Source of the DNA: an uncultured Clostridia bacterium
GTDB taxonomy: Bacteria; Bacillota; Clostridia; Christensenellales; Pumilibacteraceae
Direction of reading: 5' to 3'
Assembly: GCA_947627075.1 (NCBI GenBank)
Contig: CANQUR010000095.1
Span: 1 to 6,247 of the forward strand
DNA: 6,247 nucleotides
Below, piece after piece: positions 1 to 6,053 of this stretch (within the stretch, counting starts at the first letter, position 1; each line of letters begins with the position of its first letter). The translations under genes and the position numbers were made by a program. The notes beneath the pieces are model-generated. The model searched no databases. It saw only the letters and a program-made list of their open reading frames with translations, and was not told the DNA's origin.

Positions 1-80
1 CGAATAACGTATGAATAGGAAACAAAAGCAACTATCGGGGGGAGCTCCGCCGAGAGGCGGTGAGGAGGGTCTTACCAACA
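1..80 (+). repeat. Interspersed palindromic repeat, family A, copy 1 (5' end cut by window edge)
   Basis: Aligned without gaps, positions 1-70 match 5970-6039 at 65 of 70 bases (mismatches at 8, 10, 19, 42, 43). The part corresponding to 5956-5969 (AAAGGCTTCCCCCG) would lie before the window. It contains a perfect small hairpin, CCGCC (47-51), loop GAGA, GGCGG (56-60), followed by the family tail GGTGAGGAGGGT. A degraded second tail (GAGGTGAGGAGAGTG, about 95-109) follows, suggesting another decayed copy. There is no coding potential. This is a non-coding, REP- or MITE-like dispersed repeat; whether it is mobilised by a transposase cannot be seen here. Confidence 0.85.
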
Positions 81-201
81 AGTACCCGTTGCGACGAGGT
101 GAGGAGAGTGTTGCAAAAAAAAATACGCCATGATTTTCAGCTCGAAAAGGCAAGAAAAAAGGCAAAATAACAAGAGCAACATTGTGAAAATTGTATGAAA
201 C

Positions 202-238
202 AACTATGCGTAAAAGTCGGCTGAACTATGCGTAAAAG
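202..238 (+). repeat. Short tandem direct repeat, 22-bp period
   Basis: The 15-mer AACTATGCGTAAAAG occurs exactly at 202-216 and again at 224-238, separated by TCGGCTG. Two perfect copies at a period of 22 bp, about two helical turns, could be a tandem protein-binding site or a replication-slippage duplication. It lies about 115 bp upstream of the proposed start of the giant gene. No function is assigned. Confidence 0.75.
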
Positions 239-249
239 CGAAATTCAAA

Positions 250-336
250 AAACGCTGTGGAATACAATATGTGGCGTTTAATCTCCGCAACTAAAATCAA
301 AAACCACAATATATTGAAAGAACCAAATTGCGGAGA
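250..336 (+). repeat. Leader inverted repeats, two adjacent potential hairpins
   Basis: First arm pair: AAACGC (250-255) with GCGTTT (274-279), an 18-nt loop. Second arm pair: TCTCCGCAA (282-290) with TTGCGGAGA (328-336), a perfect 9-bp stem whose 37-nt loop contains the palindrome CAATATATTG (307-316). The second stem ends a few bases before the AAGGA (340-344) that would serve the TTG start at 354, so in a transcript it could affect ribosome access. It could equally be a chance or remnant mobile-element structure. Confidence 0.5.
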
Positions 337-353
337 AAAAAGGAACGATATCT

Positions 354-3300
354 TTGGACAAAAATGGTGACGGAACAGAGAATAATTCAATTGCTCTCGG
401 CGCGCCAAAACTTGCCGGATTCAGCTTCCAAGGCTGGCAAATTTCGGTAAGCGTAAACGGCAAAGTACAGTCCGTTTCCGGCGAAGATATTGCAAACTAT
501 CTCAATGTAGAAGCTAACAACACCTTCACCCTCAATACCGACTTTATTTCGACCTACATCGACACGTATCTCGCGGACGAACTCGCAGGCGGCGAAATAA
601 CTATCACCTTCACCGCAACTTGGAAAGATATTACCTATACAATCGAGTACAAGGCAGTGAACGGGGAGGGCGAGGACAGCACACATTGCACCTTGCCGAG
701 CTTCGACAATAACGATTATACCATGAAGGATCCTACGCAAAATGTAGTCACCTTGATCGATCCCGAGGTCGCTATCGGCTACAAGTTCGAAGGCTGGTTC
801 ACCGACAAGGCTTGCACAGAAGGAAATAAGGCAAAAGCATCTTACACCGCTAAAGAGCTTTACGATACGTTTGAAGATCACAAAGCAACGTTCTATGCAA
901 AAGTCGTTGCAATAACAGTCACGGTAATATTCAAGGACGGCGAAGAAGAAGTCAAACAGCTTGAAACAACCGCCGACATTGGCTATGCTGTCGGAGGCGA
1001 GGATATAGCACCTGAGGAAAAAACCTTCTATCGTTTTGCTCGTTGGGAGGAAAAAGAAACATCGAGGGAAGCAACGGCTTCGAATGCGGAAATTGTTTCA
1101 GCGATAAAATACCTTGTAGAAGAACATAGAAAAGCGACCGAAGACATTACCATAGAATTCGAGGCACAGTGGCTTCAAGCAGTAGCGCTTTATTCCGAAG
1201 ATAAGTTAGTGGTGGAGATCGACCATAGCGATGAGGATACTGTAGATTCATTGAAAGCTGCGGTAAAGGCGGCGCTCGATAAAAAGCTGATATATAATTT
1301 GGCAACAAAAGAGCACCTTGCATTCGAGAACGAGTTCAATGTAGAAGTCGAAACCTCGAACTTTACTAAAGTCATTGGCAATACATATCAAGTGAAATTT
1401 ACGCTTACACTTATTAATGCCGGAGAAAGAAGCTATTTCTTGACGAATGACATTGAAGCGGCACAAGGCGCAGGTGAGGGTTCGCTTACGTCGACGGAAA
1501 TTGTATTCAAGTACAAGACCGTGGAAGTAGACGGTACTTTGTACACCATTGAGGACGCCCTTGCGAAAGCAAATAGCGGCAAAGCGGTCGTCAAGTACAA
1601 CACTTCGTTTGCAAGCGAAAGCGTGGCAAAACTCGCAGGCTACTATAATGTCGTTGACGATAAACAAGTTCCCAATTCCGACTATTATACCGTCAAGGCG
1701 GGCGTGACCTTGCTTATCCCCGGTTATGAGAGCGATGAAGGAACTTTGGAGGTAAACGACGAGGTTGGATTCGAGCCTGTACAACATCCCGACGGAGATA
1801 ACGAAGGTGGCTATTGTGCGCTTGTGGTAGCGGACAACATCACGCTTACAGTAAAAGGCATTATGACAATAAGCGCAAGGAGATCGTCGACTAATAGATT
1901 TACTTCCATTGTTCATGGTAATGATTACGGCAAAGTAGAGCTAAAGGACGGTTCAAAATTGAATTTGGAGAGCGGTTCCGAATTTAACGCCATGGGCTTT
2001 ATATATGGCAAAGGTACAATAGAGGCAAAGGGAAGCACGGACGAAGATCATCCCGGCGCAAAAGTTACGGAGACTTTCTCGCTTCCCGGATGGAAGGGCG
2101 GATCTCAGGTACTTACTTACATGCTGGATACGGCTTTGAAATCTTGTGCACCGTACGACGTACCTTTCCCCGTAAGTCAGTATGCGTTCAATAGCATAAT
2201 AAGCACAATAAAATTCAATTACGGTTCGAGCTATATCGTTTATGCAACGGCTACGGCTGCTTTATCCGAGAACTCCGAACAGGTACATGTAAGCATGGGA
2301 ATAAGCTTTATGTCGGATAAACAAGAATCGTTTATTCAACTCGAAAAAGGTAGTTATATGGTTAAGAGTATAAACGAAACGAACGGCAAGATCCACCTTG
2401 AAACGCACGGAAATTTGACCTTTAACAATTTGATACTCAGCATGGAAGATCCGATAATGCACACGGGACAAACGTTTTCTATTTCTACAAGTGACACAGG
2501 CTTGCCTATCCCAGGAAACTTTGCGCTCAGCGTAGTCGGAGGAACTGCCACTGTTCCCGATAAAGTAAAATTTAAGCTTTTACCCGGATCGACATTGACG
2601 GTAGCAAAGGACGCGGAGATTATCTTTGAATCCGGTAGCGCATTGTACGCTTATGGCAAGGATAACTATTCGATGAAAAAAGCATACTTTAAAGTTGAAT
2701 CAAGCTTTGGTGGCGATGGTTCTGGCTCAAAAGTTGATATAACGGAAATGGAAGACGTATATGAATTTAGAGACGGCAAAAGCTTCACTTATCCTATAAA
2801 TACCACTTTGAATGGAAAGCAAGCCACTATAGAGAATACATATTATAATGCGCCTACGCTTGATTACAATTCGGATTCGGAGGCTGTAATAACGGTAAAG
2901 GGTAAAATAACCGCTCGCTCGGGCTCGAAGATTGGCGCTACGTTTAGGGGCGAAGATAAAGCGATTCTTGATTTAAGTGAAAGCGACATAGCCTTGAAGG
3001 AAGTAAAGACCCTTGAAATATTTGATGGTAGATATTACATAATTACGACCTTGACTGGCAAAGCGATACACGAGGACGAAGGATCTTCGGATTTGTTCAT
3101 GGGTAAATGGACTTATACAGACGGCAGATGGACTTCACCGCATAAGATAACATATAAGTTTATGGAACGCGATACGAGCGGATCGCCCAAACCTTATACC
3201 GGAAAGGTAGAAGGCAACAAAAATCCCACATCATTCAATACCGACGGCAAAGATATAACCTTGGTCGCTCCTACATTCGACATAGGCTATTATTTGGAAG

Positions 3301-4862
3301 GCTGGTACGATGACGAAGCTTGCACAAACATGATAGAGAATAACGTTCTTTCGGTGTCTCAGTATACGACCGACATAATTATCTATGGTGTTGTGACTCC
3401 GCCCAATAACGACGATATGTATACCATTACTTATGATTTGACGCAATTAAAGCCTTATTTTGATAGTGGAATTATCAGCTCTATGATGTATAAAAATATT
3501 CATGGAAAGGAAGATAGGATAGACAGAGCTTCTTTGATGGGTGGCTGGACGCCCGAAAAAGACAGTGAAGCGACAGCGCAGGGCACAACTAAGGGTGGAT
3601 GGCTTAATCGATTGATTACTGCTATTAATGATAATGAATATGGCAGCTGGAAGATCCCTGCATATGCAATAGGTTGGAGTTTGAGTCAAAGTGAATATGT
3701 TCCGTTTACTTACGAAAAATTGGCTGAACTTTATCACGGCGGTGAAACTGTGAATGTATATTTGTACTGTGTCGAAAAGCATACGCACATCAATATAAGT
3801 GGCAATATAACGTTATATTATACAAAACAAAAATACTTCTATAATTCCGACGATGCGATAAGAAACGGCATTAACGATTTGTCGCAATCTACGAGAGCGT
3901 CAGCTGTTAGCCCCGGTGATTATAAGATGAAAATGGATGTCTATTACGGTACTCCGAGTGAAATTGAAAATTGGAACATAAATCATTCCGATACTGCGGA
4001 GACTTACCAAAAGAACAAGTTGAATTTGGATGAAGTTACGATCTACGACAAAGCAACGACAAATGCAACGGCGGGAGCAATCGATCCGACGCCGATAGGC
4101 ACGACCTTAAAGGTGATATTTACAACGTATCCGTCGGATCATCCCGAAGGCATAAAAGAGATTTGGCTTTATGTGTACGACGGAACAAATACGCCTATTG
4201 TAAAAGATAAAACTCTAAAGCAGATCTTCGGTAGGTCTGTCGAGAAAGAAATCGAGATAGTGGATGGCAAGGGTAGACTCGATGTTGAAGTTTTGATAGA
4301 TTATTATGAGCAGCCTGAGCCCGATTCGGAAAAGCATACGCAAGTCAATATAAAGAGCAATTTGAAACTCGATACCGAATTCGATTATCTTTATAATTCC
4401 GACGACGCGATAGCCGACGGCAAAAACGATTTATCGAGAATAGTAAGGACTTTAGCCGTTTTAGGCTCGAAGAATGAGGCTACCTATTACTTCGGCAAAC
4501 AAAGCGAGATTGATAATTGGAACAAAAATGTCGTCGAAACTGCGGAGGCGTATCAAAAGAACAAGTTGATTTTGGATAACGTCATAATAATGGACGATAC
4601 TTACAGCGGAGATGCCTTGCCGCCGATAGGCACGACCTTAAAGGTGATATTTACAACGTACCCGTCGGATCATCCCGAAGGAATACAAGAAGAACTGGTC
4701 TATACATATGACGGAGAGAATACGCCTCTTCAAAAAGGTAAAACTCTAAAGGAACTTTTCGGTAGTTCTGTCGAAAAAGAAATTGAAATATTGGAAGGCA
4801 AAGGTAAACTCGATGTCGAAATTTCGGTAACCTTTGCGTCCCCGTCTCAACCGGACGCGTAG
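354..4862 (+). CDS. Giant InlB-repeat / beta-solenoid surface-type protein, apparently 5'-truncated
   Basis: This is a frame of about 1502 residues, probably part of a secreted or cell-surface protein. Residues 1-90, 93-185, 187-273 and about 931-1016 are divergent InlB B-repeat-like (Listeria-Bacteroides repeat) modules. They share the pattern of a short beta strand, then GY-x-F-x-GW, then a closing aromatic strand (FSFQGW, YKFEGWFTDKACT, YYLEGWYDDEACT). Residues about 276-930 are beta-rich with stretches such as DGSKLNLESGSEF and LPGSTLTVAKDAEIIFESGS, suggesting a right-handed parallel beta-helix; this is inferred from sequence texture only. Residues 1142-1326 and 1327-1502 are tandem copies of an unrecognised module. 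No signal peptide, transmembrane segment, LPxTG, SLH or dockerin anchor is visible. The only plausible start is TTG at 354 behind AAGGA (340-344). The open frame runs back to 318, and its residues (GTISLDKNGDGT) resemble the missing first strand of an InlB module. The 5' end therefore looks lost by deletion, insertion or an upstream stop. Such proteins are usually linked to adhesion or host contact; the function here is not shown. Confidence 0.8.
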   Translation: MDKNGDGTENNSIALGAPKLAGFSFQGWQISVSVNGKVQSVSGEDIANYLNVEANNTFTLNTDFISTYIDTYLADELAGGEITITFTATWKDITYTIEYKAVNGEGEDSTHCTLPSFDNNDYTMKDPTQNVVTLIDPEVAIGYKFEGWFTDKACTEGNKAKASYTAKELYDTFEDHKATFYAKVVAITVTVIFKDGEEEVKQLETTADIGYAVGGEDIAPEEKTFYRFARWEEKETSREATASNAEIVSAIKYLVEEHRKATEDITIEFEAQWLQAVALYSEDKLVVEIDHSDEDTVDSLKAAVKAALDKKLIYNLATKEHLAFENEFNVEVETSNFTKVIGNTYQVKFTLTLINAGERSYFLTNDIEAAQGAGEGSLTSTEIVFKYKTVEVDGTLYTIEDALAKANSGKAVVKYNTSFASESVAKLAGYYNVVDDKQVPNSDYYTVKAGVTLLIPGYESDEGTLEVNDEVGFEPVQHPDGDNEGGYCALVVADNITLTVKGIMTISARRSSTNRFTSIVHGNDYGKVELKDGSKLNLESGSEFNAMGFIYGKGTIEAKGSTDEDHPGAKVTETFSLPGWKGGSQVLTYMLDTALKSCAPYDVPFPVSQYAFNSIISTIKFNYGSSYIVYATATAALSENSEQVHVSMGISFMSDKQESFIQLEKGSYMVKSINETNGKIHLETHGNLTFNNLILSMEDPIMHTGQTFSISTSDTGLPIPGNFALSVVGGTATVPDKVKFKLLPGSTLTVAKDAEIIFESGSALYAYGKDNYSMKKAYFKVESSFGGDGSGSKVDITEMEDVYEFRDGKSFTYPINTTLNGKQATIENTYYNAPTLDYNSDSEAVITVKGKITARSGSKIGATFRGEDKAILDLSESDIALKEVKTLEIFDGRYYIITTLTGKAIHEDEGSSDLFMGKWTYTDGRWTSPHKITYKFMERDTSGSPKPYTGKVEGNKNPTSFNTDGKDITLVAPTFDIGYYLEGWYDDEACTNMIENNVLSVSQYTTDIIIYGVVTPPNNDDMYTITYDLTQLKPYFDSGIISSMMYKNIHGKEDRIDRASLMGGWTPEKDSEATAQGTTKGGWLNRLITAINDNEYGSWKIPAYAIGWSLSQSEYVPFTYEKLAELYHGGETVNVYLYCVEKHTHINISGNITLYYTKQKYFYNSDDAIRNGINDLSQSTRASAVSPGDYKMKMDVYYGTPSEIENWNINHSDTAETYQKNKLNLDEVTIYDKATTNATAGAIDPTPIGTTLKVIFTTYPSDHPEGIKEIWLYVYDGTNTPIVKDKTLKQIFGRSVEKEIEIVDGKGRLDVEVLIDYYEQPEPDSEKHTQVNIKSNLKLDTEFDYLYNSDDAIADGKNDLSRIVRTLAVLGSKNEATYYFGKQSEIDNWNKNVVETAEAYQKNKLILDNVIIMDDTYSGDALPPIGTTLKVIFTTYPSDHPEGIQEELVYTYDGENTPLQKGKTLKELFGSSVEKEIEILEGKGKLDVEISVTFASPSQPDA
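3777..4859 (+). repeat. Tandem duplication of a ~180-residue C-terminal protein module
   Basis: Copy 1 is 3777-4331 (residues 1142-1326) and copy 2 is 4332-4859 (residues 1327-1502). Both open with KHT and share YNSDDAI, NDLS, EI-NWN, TAE-YQKNKL, GTTLKVIFTTYPSDHPEG and SVEKEIEI. Copy 1 is eight residues longer around residues 1230-1245. At DNA level most of the pair has drifted, but 4090-4150 and 4621-4681 agree at 60 of 61 bases (the difference is 4130 T versus 4661 C). I do not recognise the domain. Its position at the C-terminus, where an anchor would be expected, suggests either a ligand-binding or a cell-wall-associated module. Confidence 0.9.
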
Positions 4863-4877
4863 ACTCGGAGCAAATGG

Positions 4878-4912
4878 AAGGCTTCCCCTTTTACAAAAAG
4901 GGGAAGCCTTTT
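4878..4912 (+). terminator. Terminator-like hairpin after the giant gene, within a family B repeat
   Basis: A perfect 15-bp stem, AAGGCTTCCCCTTTT (4878-4892) with AAAAGGGGAAGCCTT (4896-4910), has a 3-nt loop ACA and two further T residues after the stem. It lies 15 bp past the TAG stop of the giant gene. The very stable stem fits an intrinsic terminator that could work in both directions, but the T-run is short. The same sequence is part of a dispersed repeat, so terminator function may be secondary to the repeat's origin. Confidence 0.55.
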
Positions 4913-4957
4913 ATAAGGTTAATTTTTCTCATAACTCGGGCATAGAGCGAATGACTG
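4889..4957 (+). repeat. Dispersed repeat, family B, copy 1
   Basis: The core GGGGAAGCCTTTTATAAGG, then a T-rich stretch and CTCATAACTCGG, recurs in this window. Positions 4889-4919 match 5153-5183 with one mismatch (4912). The longer stretch 4897-4957 resembles 5888-5948, sharing the ATAAGGT, TTTTTC, CTCGG and AATGACC blocks. The last 21 bases of the window (6227-6247) are identical to 5163-5183. It is non-coding. Confidence 0.75.
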
Positions 4958-4966
4958 ACCATACGA

Positions 4967-5142
4967 AAGCCTTCACCTTCCTTACAGGAGGGGAAGGTGG
5001 CACGAACGAAGTGAGTGACGAATGAGGTGGTATATAAAATCAACCGCATGACCTTGACGATAGAAGGCACGGAGCGCAGCGGAGTATCCGTCATTTCGCT
5101 ATCGCTCAATGCCACCTTCCCCCCGTAGTGGGGAAGGCTTCC
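4967..5142. repeat. MITE-like element with imperfect terminal inverted repeats
   Basis: The left end 4967-5002 (AAGCCTTCACCTTCC, then AGGGGAAGGTGGCA) is mirrored by the right end 5110-5142 (TGCCACCTTCCCC, then GTGGGGAAGGCTTCC). Each terminus can fold on itself; the right one gives CCTTCCCC (5115-5122) with GGGGAAGG (5130-5137). The interior carries GTGAGTGACGAATGAGGTGG (5011-5030) and a GC-rich stretch around 5065-5100. A minus-strand frame runs through it, but its content is just translated repeat. At about 176 bp with no transposase it fits a non-autonomous element. No clear target-site duplication is visible. Confidence 0.65.
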
Positions 5143-5190
5143 ATAAGGTGAATTTTACAAAAAGGGGAAGCCTTTCATAAGGTGATTTTT
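5134..5190 (+). repeat. Family B copy 2, forming an inverted repeat with the MITE end
   Basis: AAGGCTTCC (5134-5142, the right end of the preceding element) is the perfect complement of GGAAGCCTT (5166-5174), with a 23-nt loop. It is followed by TCATAAGGTGA and a T-run at 5185-5192. Positions 5153-5183 repeat 4889-4919. The hairpin plus the T-rich tail could act as a terminator or insulator just ahead of the toxin-antitoxin promoter, but the T-run starts about 10 bases past the stem, so this is weak. Confidence 0.6.
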
Positions 5191-5242
5191 TTGCGCCACC
5201 TCTTCATGAAAGAAATAAAATTATAAAAAAGCCATAGAATGC

Positions 5243-5271
5243 TTGACATTATGTCATAATTATGCTACAAT
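5243..5271 (+). promoter_or_regulatory. Sigma-A/sigma-70 promoter of the toxin-antitoxin operon
   Basis: A -35 box TTGACA (5243-5248) and a -10 box TACAAT (5266-5271) are separated by exactly 17 bp. The expected transcription start is near 5278, giving a leader of about 18 nt before the antitoxin ATG. Both boxes are at or one base from consensus, so the promoter should be strong unless repressed. The spacer and -10 are covered by the operator repeats described next. Confidence 0.88.
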
Positions 5272-5275
5272 TATG
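5248..5275 (+). promoter_or_regulatory. Putative antitoxin operator: phased ATTATG half-sites
   Basis: Direct copies of ATTATG start at 5248, 5259 and 5270, exactly 11 bp apart, and an inverted copy CATAAT lies at 5255-5260. This creates two overlapping perfect palindromes: ATTATG-T-CATAAT (5248-5260) and CATAATTATG (5255-5264). A further ATTATG spans the start codon (5293-5298). Phd/YefM antitoxins are known to autoregulate by binding palindromes at their own promoter. Placement over the spacer and -10 box fits repression here. Binding itself is inferred. Confidence 0.7.
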
Positions 5276-5281
5276 ATAAAC

Positions 5282-5288
5282 AAGGAGG
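5282..5288 (+). promoter_or_regulatory. Ribosome binding site of the antitoxin
   Basis: AAGGAGG lies 7 nt upstream of the ATG at 5296 and is close to a perfect anti-Shine-Dalgarno match. It fixes the antitoxin start. By contrast the toxin ATG at 5543 has no comparable site, which favours more antitoxin than toxin synthesis. Confidence 0.9.
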
Positions 5289-5295
5289 CTTTATT

Positions 5296-5556
5296 ATGCA
5301 AATAATACCTATAAAAGATTTACGAGATACAAATAAAATATCCGAGCTATGCAACAGCACCAACGATCCTATATATATTACAAAAAACGGGTACGGCGAT
5401 ATGGTTATTATGAGTATGAACGCATACGAAAAACTATTGGCTCAAATCGAAATGTATAACGATATTATGATAGGAAAGGAGCAAGCCGACAAAGGAGAAT
5501 TATTAGACGGACCCGCGGTTATGTCGGAATTAAAACGAAAATATGCAAGCAAATAA
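5296..5556 (+). CDS. Type II antitoxin, Phd/YefM family
   Basis: An 86-residue protein, the usual size for this family. The N-terminal half (about residues 1-50) has the Phd/YefM pattern: an opening strand with IKDLRD, a short helix (KISELCN), then PIYITKNGYGDMVIMS and AYEKLL. In the family this half folds into a dimeric DNA-binding unit that represses its own operon. Residues about 55-86 are charged and mostly helical by composition, ending in ELKRKYASK, as expected for the flexible tail that wraps and neutralises the toxin. The start is supported by the AAGGAGG 7 nt upstream and the consensus promoter. The stop lies inside the toxin gene with a 14-nt overlap, so the two genes are co-transcribed and probably translationally coupled. 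The family call is confident; the exact subfamily and cognate specificity are not. Confidence 0.9.
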   Translation: MQIIPIKDLRDTNKISELCNSTNDPIYITKNGYGDMVIMSMNAYEKLLAQIEMYNDIMIGKEQADKGELLDGPAVMSELKRKYASK

Positions 5557-5881
5557 ATTTACGTATTATTTAACTCCGATTGCAAAGCAAGATATAGAGC
5601 AAACTTTGGATTATATTGCGGATGACCTTAACAATATCAAAGCGGCAAACGACTTGTTAAACAAGATTTTAGATACAATAGAGCAAATTTGCGAATTTCC
5701 TTATGCGCAATCGACATGTATAAATTATTTGATCGACAACGAGAATGTAAGGCGTGTTTTTATTGATAATTACGTTCTCATCTACGAAATAAGAGCTAAT
5801 GCAAATTCATTGAATATATTGAGGTTCAAATATGCAAAAATGGATTTGACAAGCGCTCAAATATGGCGACCAAACAATTGA
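5543..5881 (+). CDS. Type II toxin, RelE/ParE superfamily
   Basis: A 112-residue protein with the compact RelE/ParE layout. It has a first strand and TPIAKQDIEQTLDYIAD, a long second helix (about residues 32-52, ending ICEFPYAQS), then beta strands with VRRVFIDNYVLIYEI and NILRFKYAKMD. The RR-x-(3-5)-Y-x-L-x-Y segment and the final strand are typical of ParE-like toxins. RelE-type members cleave mRNA on the ribosome, while ParE-type members poison DNA gyrase. The final strand has no histidine where some RelE/YoeB nucleases carry a catalytic one, so the ParE or a degenerate type is slightly favoured, but the target cannot be settled from sequence. The ATG at 5543 lies inside the antitoxin's last codons and has no clear Shine-Dalgarno sequence, so expression probably depends on ribosomes terminating at 5556. 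The frame is intact, suggesting a functional pair. Confidence 0.88.
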   Translation: MQANKFTYYLTPIAKQDIEQTLDYIADDLNNIKAANDLLNKILDTIEQICEFPYAQSTCINYLIDNENVRRVFIDNYVLIYEIRANANSLNILRFKYAKMDLTSAQIWRPNN

Positions 5882-5886
5882 TTGGT

Positions 5887-5950
5887 AAAAAGGGAAAGCC
5901 TTGTATAAGGTGAGTTTTTCCCTCATAGCTCGGACGTAGTGAAAATGACC
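5887..5950 (+). repeat. Dispersed repeat, family B, copy 3
   Basis: It starts 6 bp after the toxin stop and shares the GGAAAGCCTT, ATAAGGTGA, TTTTTC, CTCATAGCTCGG and AAAATGACC blocks with 4897-4957. It can fold as GGGAAA (5892-5897) with TTTCCC (5917-5922), enclosing CCTT (5899-5902) with AAGG (5907-5910), with T residues at 5915-5919. It may contribute to transcription termination of the toxin-antitoxin operon; no other terminator is evident there. Confidence 0.65.
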
Positions 5951-5955
5951 AAATG

Positions 5956-6048
5956 AAAGGCTTCCCCCGCGAATAAAGCATGAATAGAAAACAAAAGCAA
6001 CTATCGGGGGAGGCTCCGCCGAGAGGCGGTGAGGAGGGTATAGCCAAC
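5956..6048 (+). repeat. Interspersed palindromic repeat, family A, copy 2
   Basis: AAAGGCTTCCCCCG (5956-5969) is partly complementary to CGGGGGAGGCT (6005-6015), giving a larger imperfect stem. It is followed by the small perfect hairpin CCGCC-GAGA-GGCGG (6016-6029) and the tail GGTGAGGAGGGTA. Positions 5970-6039 match the copy at 1-70 with 5 differences. It follows directly on the family B copy, the same B-then-palindrome order seen at 4889-5142. Confidence 0.85.
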
Positions 6049-6053
6049 CATAT

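Larger units (their letters stand above)
81..353. other. Non-coding stretch upstream of the giant gene
   Basis: All three plus-strand frames are broken by frequent stops. Examples are TAA at 168-170, TGA at 222-224, TAA at 279-281 and TGA at 315-317 in the frame of the downstream gene. No frame shows a lysine/arginine-plus-hydrophobic signal peptide that could belong to the giant protein. The composition is A-rich. A TACAAT at 263-268 could serve as a -10 box, but no good -35 lies 16-18 bases upstream, so no promoter is called. The stretch contains a 22-bp direct repeat and inverted repeats, listed separately. The frame of the downstream gene is open from 318. Confidence 0.6.

Noticed and set aside
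263..268. TACAAT as the -10 box of a promoter for the giant gene
   Set aside because: No acceptable -35 box occurs 16-18 bp upstream, and the region is AT-rich enough for chance matches.
354..386. DKNGDGTE at the N-terminus as an EF-hand or dockerin calcium loop
   Set aside because: Positions 1, 3 and 5 fit, but the acidic residue at position 12 is missing and there is no second loop. It reads better as the first turn of an InlB-type repeat.
1248..1916. A 222-residue minus-strand frame inside the giant gene
   Set aside because: It is antisense to a clearly conserved modular protein and has no Shine-Dalgarno sequence or recognisable motif; the same applies to the other antisense frames at 387-881 and 3231-3788.
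4834..5025. A 63-residue plus-strand frame overlapping the end of the giant gene
   Set aside because: It begins within the giant gene and runs through hairpin and repeat sequence; there is no domain or start signal.
4891..5115. A 74-residue minus-strand open frame across the intergenic repeats
   Set aside because: It is a translation of the MITE-like element and the terminator hairpin; it has no ribosome binding site and its content follows the inverted repeats.
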